A stretch of DNA of 64,000 bases from Clavulina sp. PMI_390 (Eukaryota > Basidiomycota > Agaricomycetes > Cantharellales > Hydnaceae). Of the stretch, positions 1 through 12,063 are shown in pieces. A program made the translations under genes and the position numbers. Location: assembly GCA_015039315.1 (NCBI GenBank), contig WIDE01000061.1:62001-126000 (forward strand). The letters are read 5' to 3'. The notes under the pieces were generated by a model. That model was given only the letters and a program-made list of their open reading frames with translations. It searched no databases and was not told the DNA's origin. The first letter of the stretch is position 1. The number at the start of each line of letters is the position of its first letter.

Positions 1-1152
1 GCAAAACGCAACACATCCTACTGGCCAACTCCCATGTAGGCTTTGACCGTGCACGACCCTCCCACTGTGAAGGGGCCAAGTTTCTGTATATAACGCAAGT
101 CTTTACAAATTAACTATTTCGTGGAGCAACGGCTGCTCGACCACTGCAAGGGTGTAGCAAAGCTGGCATGGGTGCACAGAACCGATCACAAGCTATTCAT
201 CCTTAAACGATCGGGATCTTTAAACAGAGAGAACCTACAAAAATACTCAAACGTTGGTGCACGACGCAGTAGCCACACGACGTCGGGCTTCAGGTGAACT
301 TTTTACGACGCCGAGGGCCCGCGAAGATTCACGAGGAAATGGTCGAACGCATTGAACATCCTCATATGAAACCCATCCAGGTTAAGAACATGTGCATTCA
401 AGGTATCCGTCCTGATTGCGTTGCGACAGCGAGCAAGGAAAATGCGGAGTAGGGGCTTGGTAGGATCGTTAGGAGCGCAGATGAAATCGGAACTAGTGGA
501 GCGGTGCCGCAGCATTGAACACCTAGACCACGAGCGAGAGTATCATTCGAGGACTCCTTAGCGGCGCGCCGGATAATCAGCTCAAAAATAGCGCGCGGCA
601 TAACCGTCTATGTTTATACGCTTAGTTACTTTTACGATAACAACACATGGGGATGGCGCAGATGGAAGCTGACAGTTTATGCTGTATAAAACCCCAGGAT
701 GTGCAAACGTCTTAGTTTCATGGAGCTTCTGGAGCTAGCAAGATGGTGGATTTGGGATACGATGGAGCGGCTTTCTTGCGTCGCAGAGTGAGAAGAATGT
801 TCGGACGTCTTCATTGTGGAGGCTTACGGTCGGCCAGAACATCTCGTTAAACAATGAAAAAAAAAAAGGTTTGCATTGGAGTGATCAATCATAGTGCGTG
901 CATACAAGCAACATAAGTGGAAATAGGGAAGGAAGCGAACTCGACCCAAAAACAAGGCTGGAGTAGACGCAGGCAGATTGGTTGTGATCATGGGCAAAGG
1001 GGAGAATATGATATAGGGAGGCAGCAGTGGGAAGAATGATGGATGGGAGGATAGAGGGTGTCATAATCACAGAGCCACACAGCAAGCGCCAACCAACACT
1101 TGGAAACTCAGGCCAACGAACCGACGAACAAACGGGATAGTTGAAAGCCCGC
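1..1152. other. gene-free stretch at left edge
   Basis: I see no gene that I can support here. Short open frames exist on the minus strand at about 303-601 but show no recognisable domain, and the only way to join them would need a 30-nt intron, which is too short. The stretch ends in the 3' flank of the ribosomal protein gene. A poly-A run lies near 859-869. Confidence 0.5.
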
Positions 1153-2088
1153 TTAATCGTCGTCAGAGTCGTCTTCGGCAGCAGCGTCCTCATCCTCATC
1201 CTCGTCGTCGTCATCATCATCAGCGGCCTCCTCGTCATCGTCCTCCTCCTCCTTCGCTGCCTCTGCTACTGCCGTTGCAATGCGGTCCAAATCACGCTGC
1301 CCATCTTGAGAGATGCGGCGGCCTCCATCAGGAGCCTTCTCCAAAACACCGATCTTCTCTAGGGACTGGCACACCCTGCGCTGCACTCCCGAGGCAGCTT
1401 CGGCGTGGTGTGATGGACGGAAGCCACGTCGGTTGCGGCCACCGTGCAGTTTGGTCAGTGCGCCGATACCAACATGTTTCCTGAGGTAGATGTGGCGAGC
1501 GACAGCGGCTGTAGGCCGACGGAAGTTGTTCCGTGGGTTGATTCAGCGAGAAGTCGAAAAGAGGGTAGTGGGGAGGACATGAATTGTCAGGGCCCAAAGA
1601 GAGTTAGTGGTATTCAAAGGGAGAGGAATCCAGATAGTATGAGTAGCATGCATAGGGATCGGAGAAGGGATTAGAGACAAACGCAATTGTCAGTTTAGTA
1701 CATCATTTATAATGATCAAAATAAGCAATTGAACGCACCGGCACGGACGTAGTACCAATCAGGATCGTAAGGGGCCTGCTCCTTGAAGTGGCCAGTTTTG
1801 ACAATATCAACCCAAGTGGGGACCTCGAGCTTTCCAGAACGCTTCAAGTGTGATGCGTACGCCTCGATAAACGCATCGGCGCTATATATCAAGGATAAAT
1901 CATTCGAAGAAGAGGATTGTCGGTACGATCAGAGAGGCCACATAGCAAAGAAGTGTGGTGAACCCGAGAGCAAGCAAGGGAGCGCGGAGTGATTGTGTAC
2001 CAATGGCAGATCGCAGTAAGTATCCTGTATATCGAAGATAACACATTAAACCGATTTATTCGAACCTGATATCACGGACGCCAGGCAT
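1153..2088 (-). CDS. RPS19: 40S ribosomal protein S19 with acidic C-terminal extension
   Basis: Component of the small ribosomal subunit (eS19 family), acting in 40S maturation and translation. The model is complement(join(1153..1508,1739..1881,2066..2088)), 173 codons, with all GT-AG introns in phase. It starts MPGVRDI, reads through [20 protein letters not shown], and has the hallmark [20 protein letters not shown] segment before GQRDLDRIA. The family is normally about 145 residues; here the last 35 or so residues are almost entirely D, E and A, ending at a clean TAA. The first exon is very short (7 codons plus two bases), common for ribosomal protein genes, and intron 1 is longest (184 nt). 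Identity is near certain; the function of the tail is unknown. Confidence 0.95.
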
Positions 2089-3687
2089 GATGTAGAGCTA
2101 GGGAGATTGCGAGCAGGGATGGCTCTTTTTGTTGCGTCGAGAGGTGCCTTGTTTGTCAGTTCCGAGTCCAACTGCCAAACAACTCACGTGACCGTGGCAA
2201 ACATTTCGAAGCGCCTAGTCGTCCGCGCAAATAACAGAGTCGAGCTTGGCATTTTTCTCTAATCGAATCTACGATGACAAAAGAAACCCTCATTAATTCT
2301 CTAACTACGTATTTGAGCCCTCAATCATCACCCGACAGATTCCGACTACTGTTCTATCGCCAAACAAGAACGAGATCGTAAATCGGAGGAAAGTCTAACC
2401 TTCGCATGGGTTTTTCACCCCTTGTATGAACGCCAATTTATCTATAACGAGTCGGCCGCATATTTTGAACCTATACTGGCCGTTTCAATGCAGTTCTGAG
2501 TATTCTGAATCAACTGCACAGTCGGTTATACGTCTTTTGTCAATTGAGAGCTAGTTCCGTCTCATCTATCATTCGTGAAGGTAAATCAAGTAGTTTCAAA
2601 AGAAAGGACGACATATCCATTAGTCCAGCCTACGCGAGACTGCTCGCAACGGCAGGGTTGCCGTCCCCATGAAATTTACAATAGGTCAGACATCCATCTA
2701 CAATTTCTGGCCACCTCTATGGTCCCGCGCCTCTGCCCANNNNNNNNNNCGAGGTGAGTGCTTTTTCAATTTTATTTTTTTTTCAAGCTGACGCGTTTCC
2801 TGTCCCACTGCCTCGTCCCCACCCCCAAACATCTTTTTCCGCCACCCTCGACGCGTAGCATATACATTCGCAACATCCCCACTGCCATGAGCGTGCGTTC
2901 GTCGTCGCAAACAATTTCCCATTTGTCAAGCACGCACCACCGACCCTGACCATTCCTGCGCTTAGCCCAGCTCTCCCCGAATCCCTATCCCCTTCCCTAT
3001 CATTACTGATGGATTCTGCTAGCAGATTCCCTGTCGGCATGCTGCGCGCAGTGGTGCATTTTAGGCGCGGCATTCCACGCCACAGTGTATTTACATACGG
3101 ATTGACGCATAGCTAGTAGGTAATAAATACAATCTATATTCTTATCGTAACGGTGGCGGGTGCCGAAAAAAAAGCGCTCAAATTGGGATGTGGACCCTGA
3201 CAGCGACGGCGACAATGGCAACAATGACAACGTCGGGTTAAGCGACGCCGGTAACCCAGAGCCCGGTAATCTAGCATAGGCCCAAGTCATCAGGAAAGGA
3301 TGTATCCAGACGTCGATCAGTTACAGGCGGGATACATCTCCTCTAGCGCAGAGTTATCGGGTGGGATACATCCAGATTACAGCATGTTGTGGTCAGTGCG
3401 CGGGTGGTATCTCTAGGGCCACTATGAAGAATGCGCCGCAAATCACCAGCTTCGTTCGAGCTGTTTTGACATTTGCAAAAACAGGACCAACGATTATTTT
3501 CATATGAACTTGCGCACCAATGGTGATATTAAACCTAGTACACCACAATCCAATGTTGTTATGGCCTTGTCGGCGTTCATCGGACAGTCCAACGATCGTG
3601 GGAAGAGGACTGTCAAATGAAGGGCGGCCACAAGTGACTGGGTCACCTTTAGGGTTGTGACTGCGACACTCCACTTTTCCATCCAAA
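2089..3687. other. intergenic region between RPS19 and the PQ-loop gene
   Basis: Divergent promoter region for RPS19 (minus) and the PQ-loop transporter (plus). It includes the assembly gap at 2740-2749. A GGGATACATC-like word recurs at about 3298-3376. I could not assemble a gene; open frames here are short and without recognisable domains. Confidence 0.5.
2740..2749. other. assembly gap of ten N
   Basis: Ten undetermined bases are written as N, so the true distance across this point is unknown. Confidence 0.99.
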
Positions 3688-4907
3688 ATGCTGCTCGATG
3701 TCCTCGCATACATCGGCCCACGAGAGGAGGCCAGCAATGTCGTACGTACCTGAAAGATTCCCTTCTGTAGCATAACCTCATATTCCTTTTAGTTTGGTTG
3801 GCTATCAATAGGCTGTTGGTGCGGCCTCCCCTTATGCTACTTTGGTCATCGGAAGTCTCACAAGCTCCTAGGTTGATCGTGTACTCTCCCCAAATCTACG
3901 AGAACTACTCCCGACAGTCTGGCGAAGGCCTATCTGTTGCTTTTGTTGTCATATGGCTCCTTGGCGATCTGTTTTCTTTAGGAGGAGCAGTAATGGCCAA
4001 GCTGATTCCGACTGTCATCGTGCTCGCCCTCTACGTAAGCCATCTCTGCATAGCGGTGAAAGGAATCATCTAACGTTAACCCTACACTCTAATATAGTAC
4101 ACCCTCTGTGATATTACGCTGCTGTTCCAGATATATTACTATCGGATATTTTACAATGCACGCAGCCGAGACCTTGCTTCCGGATCAAGCCCATCGACCC
4201 CTGAACGAGAACCCATCCTCTCTTCCGCTTCCGACTCCCCCTCCCCTACGAATCAGCCCAACCCCCCTCCTCCTGCTCCCCCCAGACTCAAGTCGATCCA
4301 ACGGCTTGTGGTGGAGTATGCGCTGCTCTGGGCGTTTGTTGTTGCATTCGGCATAGGCGCATACGTCTATGATCGGTACCATAGCCATCACTCCTCGCCA
4401 CCCGATGGAGAGAATGGAGGCGATGTCTTTGAGTGGCGGAGTCAGCTTATGGGTTGGCTCTCAGCGGCGCTCTATCTCGGGTCTCGTATTCCTCAAATAA
4501 GTACGTTTTTGTCTCGAATATCTAATTCCTTATAACAGAATATATGTTTGTGACGATATATTAACTCATTCTTCTCGTTTTCTTACAGAGAAAAACACAG
4601 AAACGCGATGCGAAGGCCTTTCCTTGGCATTGTTCATGTTCGCCATCGCCGGGAACCTATTCTACGTCTTGTCTATCTGCGTCCTTTCCATGGAATGGTC
4701 TCACATGATTACGAACGCAAGCTGGCTCGTTGGTAGTGGGGGCTGCGTATTCCTAGATTTCTTAGTGAGTTACTTGCTCCTGAAAGTACCTCGACCTCCG
4801 CCTCGAGCCGCTGACGGTTTTCCTTGATCTAGGTCCTGGGACAGTTCTTCTACTTCCGGAGGCAAGACATGATGAAGCTTAGAGGCCAGGAACGAGCACC
4901 TTTGTGA
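3688..4907 (+). CDS. YPQ1: PQ-loop repeat transporter, Ypq1/PQLC2-like
   Basis: Predicted vacuolar (lysosomal) membrane exporter of basic amino acids, by family resemblance to yeast Ypq1-3 and animal PQLC2. Model: join(3688..3741,3793..3818,3872..4034,4098..4500,4589..4764,4833..4907), 298 aa, all junctions in phase. Two PQ-loop motifs are present: WLIVYSPQIYENYSRQ near residue 33 and SRIPQIKKNTETRCEGLS near residue 213, each followed by hydrophobic helices; about seven membrane segments in all. Between the two repeats lies a serine/proline-rich loop. The second exon is only 26 nt and encodes most of GWLSIGCW. Family assignment is strong; the exact substrate is inferred. Confidence 0.88.
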
Positions 4908-5162
4908 AAGTTTACTTGACGTAGACCTGTCGAACTCCAAAAAACCCGCCAGGGTGTATATGTGTGTCACTGACACATTCATCTTTTTCCCTCTTAAAGC
5001 TACCGCTTAGAACGTTAGGCACCCCTCTTATATTAAATCCTTTGTTGCCTTGACGATCAGTCGGAAGAGCCAGAGGTCCTGCAAGTAGATAACATTTGTT
5101 ACCGAGGTGGCTGTTCCAAAGCGCTTGCGATCGATCCCGTGGCCAGGTGTGAGCTCCTCAGA

Positions 5163-6501
5163 ATGGCCGCTTCAGAGGAGCAACCTTCTCTCTCCGATAA
5201 ACTCCCTTTCGAGATCATCATCCCAATTTTCCAGCATGCAATATCCAAACCCAAGATAGCTGTGGATGTTGCGTTTGACCCTCGCCAAACACAGTTCGCC
5301 TTCCTTGCAACTTGCCGTCGCTGGCGCCAGATAGCGATTTCAGAAGCGCCTCTTTGGACCACACTATTTGTGGCTCTTCCAACCAAGACAAATATCATGA
5401 TATCATCGTTCAGATCGTCGAATGGTCATCAAAGCGTCCTTTGCATCTTTACGTTTTCAGGGGCTCAAACTCGCTATCTGTGCAGACTCCCACGATACAC
5501 GAACTGATCAGCTCGCTGATACCTAGAGTCGAGTTTCTGTGGGTGAATGTGGACCCAAGATATATGACTCATGCCGATCAATCACCCTGGTTCCCAATTG
5601 AGCTTCCTCATGATCACAAACTTCGCACCTTGTTTATTGGCGCGGATGTATGCAATAGCCTACGCGATGGAGCAAGCATATTCACTAATACCATCTCTCC
5701 GTCACTCGATACCCTCTACATCAAAGGCCGACTAGATGCAATCCCCTCCCTGCAGAATGCCTCGCCATCAAACCTTATCTTTGAATTAGCATCTTCCTAT
5801 GGGGCCCATCAAAGAATATTTGACCCTATCGAACTACTCCCCGGTCTAGATCGGCTGACACTAACACTCAGCCTCGACCATCGGTGGAGTCCTCGATTTA
5901 CCAACACATGCATTCATCATCTTGACATTCTCCTTACCCACGAAACGGAGTTTTGCGAGCACGAGATCCTCGTATTGCATGACCTACCCTCGCTAGAAAC
6001 TCTCGTCATTCACGTTGGACGCGGCGGAAAACCTGCGACTACGGACACCTATGATAACCGCCGATTGTCTACGCGTTCACCTGCAGAATCGAGCGAGCAT
6101 CTTCCACCACTTCGTCAGCTACGCGAACTGACCCTCAAAATGTCCCCCCTCCACTCTCATCGATCGAGTTCATCCGAAAACGTCCGCTTCACCACATCAT
6201 TGCAATTCGGAGATGCGATTGTTTACAAATGACCTTACCGAGGGCCCCTAACCTGACAAAACTCGAGGTGCATCGAAAGCATGCGCGAGGCGCGCTCGAT
6301 GCCCTCATTGGTCCCAAACGTCAAGCGTTTGCGAGTCGAGATCGAGATCGGTGCCTTCGGACTTCGTGCCAGAACCTTGAGATAATTATTGTTACTCCGC
6401 CATCGTCCTCGATCTTTCGCAGGCTGCTCGATGACGATGGAATTGACAAGGCTGCCGCTGAATTGCAAAGCCTGCGGCCTCATCTTCAGATCTCCCAATA
6501 G
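5163..6501 (+). pseudogene. frameshifted F-box protein gene
   Basis: The start reads as an F-box protein: LSDKLPFEIIIPIFQHAIS, followed by FLATCRRWRQIAISEAPLWT, the usual basidiomycete F-box layout, where the protein would act as a substrate adaptor of an SCF ubiquitin ligase. Coding then moves to another frame at about 5390 and continues about 280 residues with leucine-rich-repeat-like spacing, stops at 6232, and resumes in a third frame (PRAPNLTKLEVHR) to 6501. No GT-AG intron of plausible length repairs either shift, because any intron would remove conserved-looking sequence. Either the gene is decaying or the assembly has indel errors. Confidence 0.6.
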
Positions 6502-6806
6502 CTGGGTTCATTTTGGGCCCAATCGCCAAGTGACACCATCACTTTTGGATCGTCTGATGTTTATGGTATTTACGCTAAGTCTTCACCGGCTTCTGCATAA
6601 TTTACGCGACTGTCGGCCCAATATACGACAAAGTATCATATGACCGACACAGAACATATTTGTAGATGCACCCTTGACAGTACTATTCTATATTAGATAT
6701 TGGATTGATTATAAACCAGTGAGATGACTATGATACATAGAGACACTCAAGAGACCGTGGCGTAGTCACGCGGCTCAGCTCTGGCCGCATATAATGGACC
6801 GCCCAC
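6502..6806. other. intergenic, no gene seen
   Basis: About 300 bp between the end of the broken F-box gene and the 3' end of the NmrA-like gene. Nothing recognisable beyond decayed F-box-like frames at its left side. Confidence 0.5.
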
Positions 6807-8128
6807 TCAGTCGTACGTCCGGCTAGGATACTTATCGAGGTACTTCAAGTCCAACTTGGGCGGCGTTTGGTGATCCTCCACGCCTTTGAGCAGTTGCCGA
6901 GCGCGTGTCGCACCAGTGTACTCTGTCTTCCGCATCCACTCCTCGAGAGTCTGCATCCGATGGACACTATCTATCCAATTCATGTCCCGCGTGACGATGT
7001 TGTCTCTCCACATGGCAAAGAAGCCACGCATGACGGCCTCCCATGTTCGGCTCTCACTTGCTGGGATACCCGCCGCAATCCTCTGCTCGGGCCGATTCCA
7101 CACTGCGAAGTAGTCGTCCATTGACATAGATTTATACACCGCCGGCAGGCCCGTAACACGCTTGAACGTTCGGATGATTTCGGGGTACGAGACCACCTGC
7201 GAGGCAATCTTGAGCTCTTTCCCGACAGTCATCTGCGGGTTGTCAAAAATGTGTCGGCTCCACCATCCAAGATCGTCCAAAGCAATTAAAGCCCATCTTC
7301 CAGTCTCGGCTTGTTCATCGCCGAAAGGGGATGCAAAGACTCTTGTGCCATCCTTTAAAATTTGGAAAGGGAGCAGATGGTGTCCAAGGCTACAAAGGAG
7401 ATACTGGTCCCTAAGGTACGTCTTTGACAGAAAAGAGAGCACGTACAGTTCCATATAAGGGCCATTTGTGTATACTGTCCATGCGGTGCCTTCTTTACGG
7501 CCGATGTGGCTGGGTTGGCTCGAGAGATAGTCAGCAAAACGTCCTTTCGCATTGCAATGATCAGCAGCGTAAACTGGATTAAAGCCCTACACGATGGGTT
7601 AGAGGGCTGTCACAACACAAAAGGTTACTGAACGCACCCCAATTTTGAATGCATAGTCAAGGTTAGACCAGACAAAGTGGCGGAGCTTCTGGTATTTTGC
7701 GATTTCCCACTGCAGTAATGCGTCGATAGGTATGGTCCTAGGTCAAGACGGTGTGGATGCACTCACAATCTCAAATGCTGTGTGCAGTTCTTTCGCTGCC
7801 CCAACAGTGTAGCCATCTGTGTTGACATACGCGCCATGGGCTCCTTCAAAAAGTCGATGGATAGTATTGGGGTCCGTGTAGCTCCCTATAGCATGGGGAA
7901 TGAGGATTAGGCGCAGCAAGCTTACTGGGTCATCTAGAAATGTAGACCTTGAATGAGTTCGGCGCCAAGGGCCCGGAGCTCCTTGGCTCGGCGATGATCG
8001 GGGTTTCGCGTCAGTGCGCGAACCTTCCAGGGAGACGGCGCACCACTAGCAGAAGGTGCGAGTAAGTGTTTAATAGTAGGAATCCCTTGAGCACCAGTGG
8101 CGCCAATGACAGCAACAATCTTCGACAT
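6807..8128 (-). CDS. NmrA-like NAD(P)-binding oxidoreductase, copy A
   Basis: Rossmann-fold protein of the NmrA/HSCARG group of atypical short-chain dehydrogenases, which either sense NAD(P) redox state or act as reductases in specialised metabolism. Model: complement(join(6807..7389,7447..7586,7638..7709,7767..7885,7948..8128)), 364 aa. The N-terminus KIVAVIGATGAQG is the dinucleotide-binding GxxGxxG loop. Copy B at 37740-39080 has exactly the same five exon lengths (181, 119, 72, 140 and 583 nt) and ends with the same residues, KYPSRTYD. It is divergent from the Zn2Cys6 gene at 9251. Family is clear; substrate or regulatory role is not. Confidence 0.88.
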
Positions 8129-8186
8129 GTTGGTAGTTTGGGAGAATGGGTAGTTTGGGGATCTGGTATTGCTCAAGGGCGGTGAC

Positions 8187-8192
8187 TTATAA
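8187..8192 (-). promoter_or_regulatory. TATA-like element of NmrA copy A
   Basis: A TTATAA word 59-64 bp upstream of the start codon. Copy B carries the same word at nearly the same distance (39143-39148). The conserved position suggests a core promoter, but this is inference. Confidence 0.4.
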
Positions 8193-9250
8193 CCATTTTT
8201 TAGTCTCTGATCACTTTGTAGGGCCGGAGCTCGATGATATGGACAACGAATGAGAGTCAATTAGACATATTCACAAGACAGTGTGAGTCTCAGCGAAGTA
8301 ATGCCGTGCATGAAGACCGAGCTGTTCACATGTGCACCCCCTCCTGAGGCGACGTTAACATTTAGTTAGGTAGGTCACTGCAAACAATAGTTTGTACTTG
8401 GATACATACAGGCGCGATTGAAGGGATTAAAGGAAGATATTCTGATGCCTTTGGGAGTACAGAAGTTGTTTGGATGCTGGGCTCAAATAGACTCGTGGTG
8501 AACAAACACGGAGTGCAATGCTCGCGTCCAAGAAGTCGGGTCTGAGGCTACAACTCGGATGAGTTGAGATTCGTGGGGCTTGACGGCTTGGATACAGTGA
8601 GGCCGCTAACAATAACCGCATAAAATGACTCGACCGTGGAATGTCACGTAATCTATTTGCTCGCGTCCCAGACTCCGAGCTGAGCTGAGCACAAGAGCGT
8701 TTCAAATGAATGAGGCAATACAACTAAATAGTTATTTTCAGGCGGGCAGAAATGAATAAATTTCTCGAAAGAATGCAAGAGTCATCCAAGCATAAGTTTT
8801 GGACAGAGATCTTGTGGACAGCTCAGCGTCCATGGGACAGTCACGCATCTGAAGCCGCACTTTGCGGCAAACACCAATCGGCGGCCCAAGACACTTTGAG
8901 TCGCCATAAGACGCCTTGAGTCGCCATTCATATACTCACTGTGAGCTTAATAGTACGGACGAGCCTGCAAAAGGACCGAGTCCATGCATGATCGTTTTTT
9001 TAGAGGTTGTTTGCAGCGAGGGAGACCATCACGTGACCGCTGACGCTGACAAGCAGCGTCTATCCGTGAATCAGTATGGTAGCATTATGTATCTGACCGA
9101 GCCTCACCGACGGCGAGAGTTGCCAAAATCTATATTTGAATATGGCCTTTGGACGCGATTGACCGAGGCCGTTGGCCCACCGCACCATATAAATGAGTGG
9201 CCCAAAAGCACGACCACCTGTAGACTTCACTGCGCATCATAATCCAAGGC
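8193..9250. other. divergent promoter region, NmrA A / Zn2Cys6 regulator
   Basis: About 1.1 kb separates the start codons of two outward-facing genes. No coding sequence can be supported. It probably holds regulatory sites for both genes. Confidence 0.5.
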
Positions 9251-11330
9251 ATGCGCGACAAAATTCTCCCGAGGAGGGCCGCATGCCTCCAGTGTCGGAA
9301 ACTTAAAGCAGTGTGTATTGTTGACGATTCCGTCGCTTCGATTCGTTCACTCACATGCCTTGCCACAGAAGTGCGATGGTTCGAAACCAACCTGTGGTCG
9401 ATGCCTGCATCTTCGTAAACAGTGTGCTTATGCTGATGAGATCGAGCTCATGGCCGGGGCTCGCTCAACAAGCTCTCTGCAAGCCCAAATCCTGAAATTA
9501 GAATTGTCGATCAACAAGCTGGCTCTGTCCTCAGGATACAATCTATCCATGAGCTCCACAAGGCTTCGAGAGCGAATAAAAACCTTGGGGCAAGTGCAAG
9601 GACGCTCACCACTCGAGCTGATATCCTTGCCAATGTACATCTCTGGCGAAGTTAACAAGCTCGATGCACTCGCTTACAGAGGCCTAGTAGGCAAGCAAAC
9701 GTCAGCGGAATACCCCATAGTAGGGGATTTATACGATATCGAGAGATCGTTTGTTGATCGCACGTTGGATTCGTTTCAATGGACGCAAGGAGAGGCGCTA
9801 CCCTTGCCAATGTCACTTTACCTGTAAGCTGGCTCAGACCTAGGCTCCCGAGGGCCATCATCAAAATCTGAGGCGTAATCTCTACAGTATAGGCTTATTC
9901 CTCCCATACCGCTTCCACTTTCAGTTCTTTATGCCTCTCCCATATTTCCTTCATTGTCTCTCCTATCCCCTCTCACACCCTGCATCCATTCACCCCTGCT
10001 TGAGAGAGGCATGTCATCTCGCTGCTTGTAGCATCCTAGCTGGGCGTTGGACTTCTCTCGAACCTTACTTTCTGATGCGTACTCGTCGATTGTTGGACGA
10101 GGTTCTTCTTGTGGCGGACACTAGGCACATGACCCAATATCTTTGGGCCAGCACGCTACTGGCTTGTTATCTCGCAAGAGCGCGAAGACTCGAGGAGAGC
10201 TATGCTGTCAGCACTTCCGCATTTTGCTTGGCCCGAGCATGCTGTCTTCTTACCTCTCTTCGCACGGGGGGCCAAGCCTATGATAGCACAGAGGGCTGCC
10301 TAATCCCTCCGCCAACCACAGACGCTGAGGTAGTAGATCGCATTTGGCTGGTACATTCGATCTTGCTCACCGACCAGACCGTCACTGTGCTGTCGGGGCT
10401 CCCTGCAAATGCTATCTGCAAAGAATTAACGCCATGGTTGGAAGATTCTGAGGTTGCATTGGAGGTAATTTTACTTTCTTCCATACTTTGATTCTCAGCT
10501 ACTGAGCTATTCGTTATCAAGATACCGCTGGTCAATGTAACCGAAATATCTTCGATTTGGCGCTCAGATGTGCATCGGAATATTTCGTTGATGCACATTT
10601 TCCGATGTGTCAAGGCGCTATCCCTATCCCTTCATCGTAAGACTTTCCGGCCCCCATCTTTCCACGGCCTCATTGACCCCCCAGCATTTCTTCAATTCAG
10701 GAGCTGCATGCGCTGGCGAGGAAGCAGAGCCTCCATTAGAGCCTCTTATTCGTTCGCATGATTCAAAGATTCCTCGGTTTTCGGACGCTATCAGTGACTC
10801 CAACCCAAATATCTTGCTCTCTCATGCGACCCTATATGGAAGCTCGCTAATATTTTACAGTATGCATGCTGCGCAGGACGCTCACGCAAGAGCGGAGATG
10901 TTGCGAAGCGCCCACACTCTGGTGGCCATCTGCAAGGAACTACAAGGGCATGATGAACCCCATATCGTCCTATCTTCCCTGGTACCCATGGTGAGTTCTC
11001 CACAAGTCATAAAGGGGTAGCATGCTCCTGAGAGAACTAACGATCGACACCAGGTTCACATGACGAATGCGGTTCGCATATTTGCTCACGAATTACAGGG
11101 ACCTGAAGCTCAGGAAGACGCCAAGCTCTCGACACTATACTGCCAATCTATAGAAATACTTCTCGATTTCCTCGATGATATTACTATGCTATATCCGGCG
11201 TGGTGTAAGTGCCTGCTCTATAAGCTTGAGGTCCATTGTCGTCTGAACTGACCTTACCTCTTTTCCAGTGGATTTTACTAAAACGCTCCAGGAACCTCTG
11301 GCCGTTGCGATGAATTCCCTCGCAGTCTGA
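9251..11330 (+). CDS. Zn2Cys6 (Gal4-type) transcription factor
   Basis: Fungal nuclear regulator with an N-terminal zinc binuclear cluster. Exons 9251..9310 and 9369..9823 give cysteines 12, 15, 22, 29, 32 and 39 with perfect C-x2-C-x6-C-x6-C-x2-C-x6-C spacing, the K-C-D-G core spanning the first intron. A middle region of the fungal-TF type follows (exon 9888..10464). Final exons end at 10990, then 11054..11204 and 11269..11330, ending in TGA in phase. Between 10465 and 10700 I could not find one splice pattern that keeps frame: readable coding (NIFDLALRCASEYFVDAHF) lies in a different frame from both flanks. Either an intron is cryptic or the gene carries frameshifts. It could control the neighbouring NmrA gene or the metabolic genes further right. 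Confidence 0.8.
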
Positions 11331-12063
11331 TAGGACAGGAGTGGTTATATATAGTTCACATTATGATACCTCGTACTGGACCTGATTTGTCCTCTCTCTC
11401 TAATATGATGTACAAACCACCAGCAAGCCTGAGCAAGAGTCAAGTGAAATACTGTATCTGTATCGTGGGGTTCACGAGTATCGAGTGATGTGTGTGCGAG
11501 ATTGGTTTCGGCTGGCAGTGAAGGAGAGAGTGGATTGGTGCTGAGCGGTCAAACCGCGATTCGTAACGACATCTATTGCCTTCATTTGAGAGATTGTTCC
11601 ACACTAACCATAAGGAGCCAAAGGCGATTTATAGCTCGCAAGTGAATCTTTCGCTACCACAGCTCGGTCCACGCATCCCGGACACAGGGCAGCCATACAC
11701 AGAAGAAGGCCACTCGAGCCCTTTAGAAACAGATCCATTATACAGGTAACACAGATAGAGGGAGAAAGAAACAGAGGGATAAAAGAATTAGAGATCTACA
11801 TACACGAAAATACATCCAGAGAAGTAACAAGAAGGCAAAACGTCCATTGGTGATCACAAGCACAGGGTCGATTTATACAAGGAATAAGAGTAACAAGAAT
11901 CGCAAGAGACTAAGCAATCAGGGTGCATAGTGAAGGAGCGAGTCGTTAGTGGGTCGTAAATGCAAAGCACAGAGATTGGGTGTCGAGGGTACAACCAGCA
12001 TAATTATACAACAGGCGACGAATGTTGCTGGGCGAGAGAAGGGAGGGTGTTTTTCAGGTCTCA
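11331..12063. other. convergent intergenic region
   Basis: About 730 bp between the 3' ends of the regulator and the secreted-protein gene. A/G-rich stretches around 11750-11900; no supported gene. Confidence 0.5.

Noticed and set aside
303..601. Overlapping minus-strand open frames near the left edge
   Set aside because: Joining them needs a 30-nt intron, and no domain or codon pattern supports a gene.
1141..1674. Plus-strand open frames across the RPS19 region
   Set aside because: They are antisense shadows of the ribosomal protein exons, rich in Leu/Val because of the acidic repeat on the other strand.
3298..3376. Three GGATACATC-like words
   Set aside because: Short, imperfect and not clearly arranged; could be chance.
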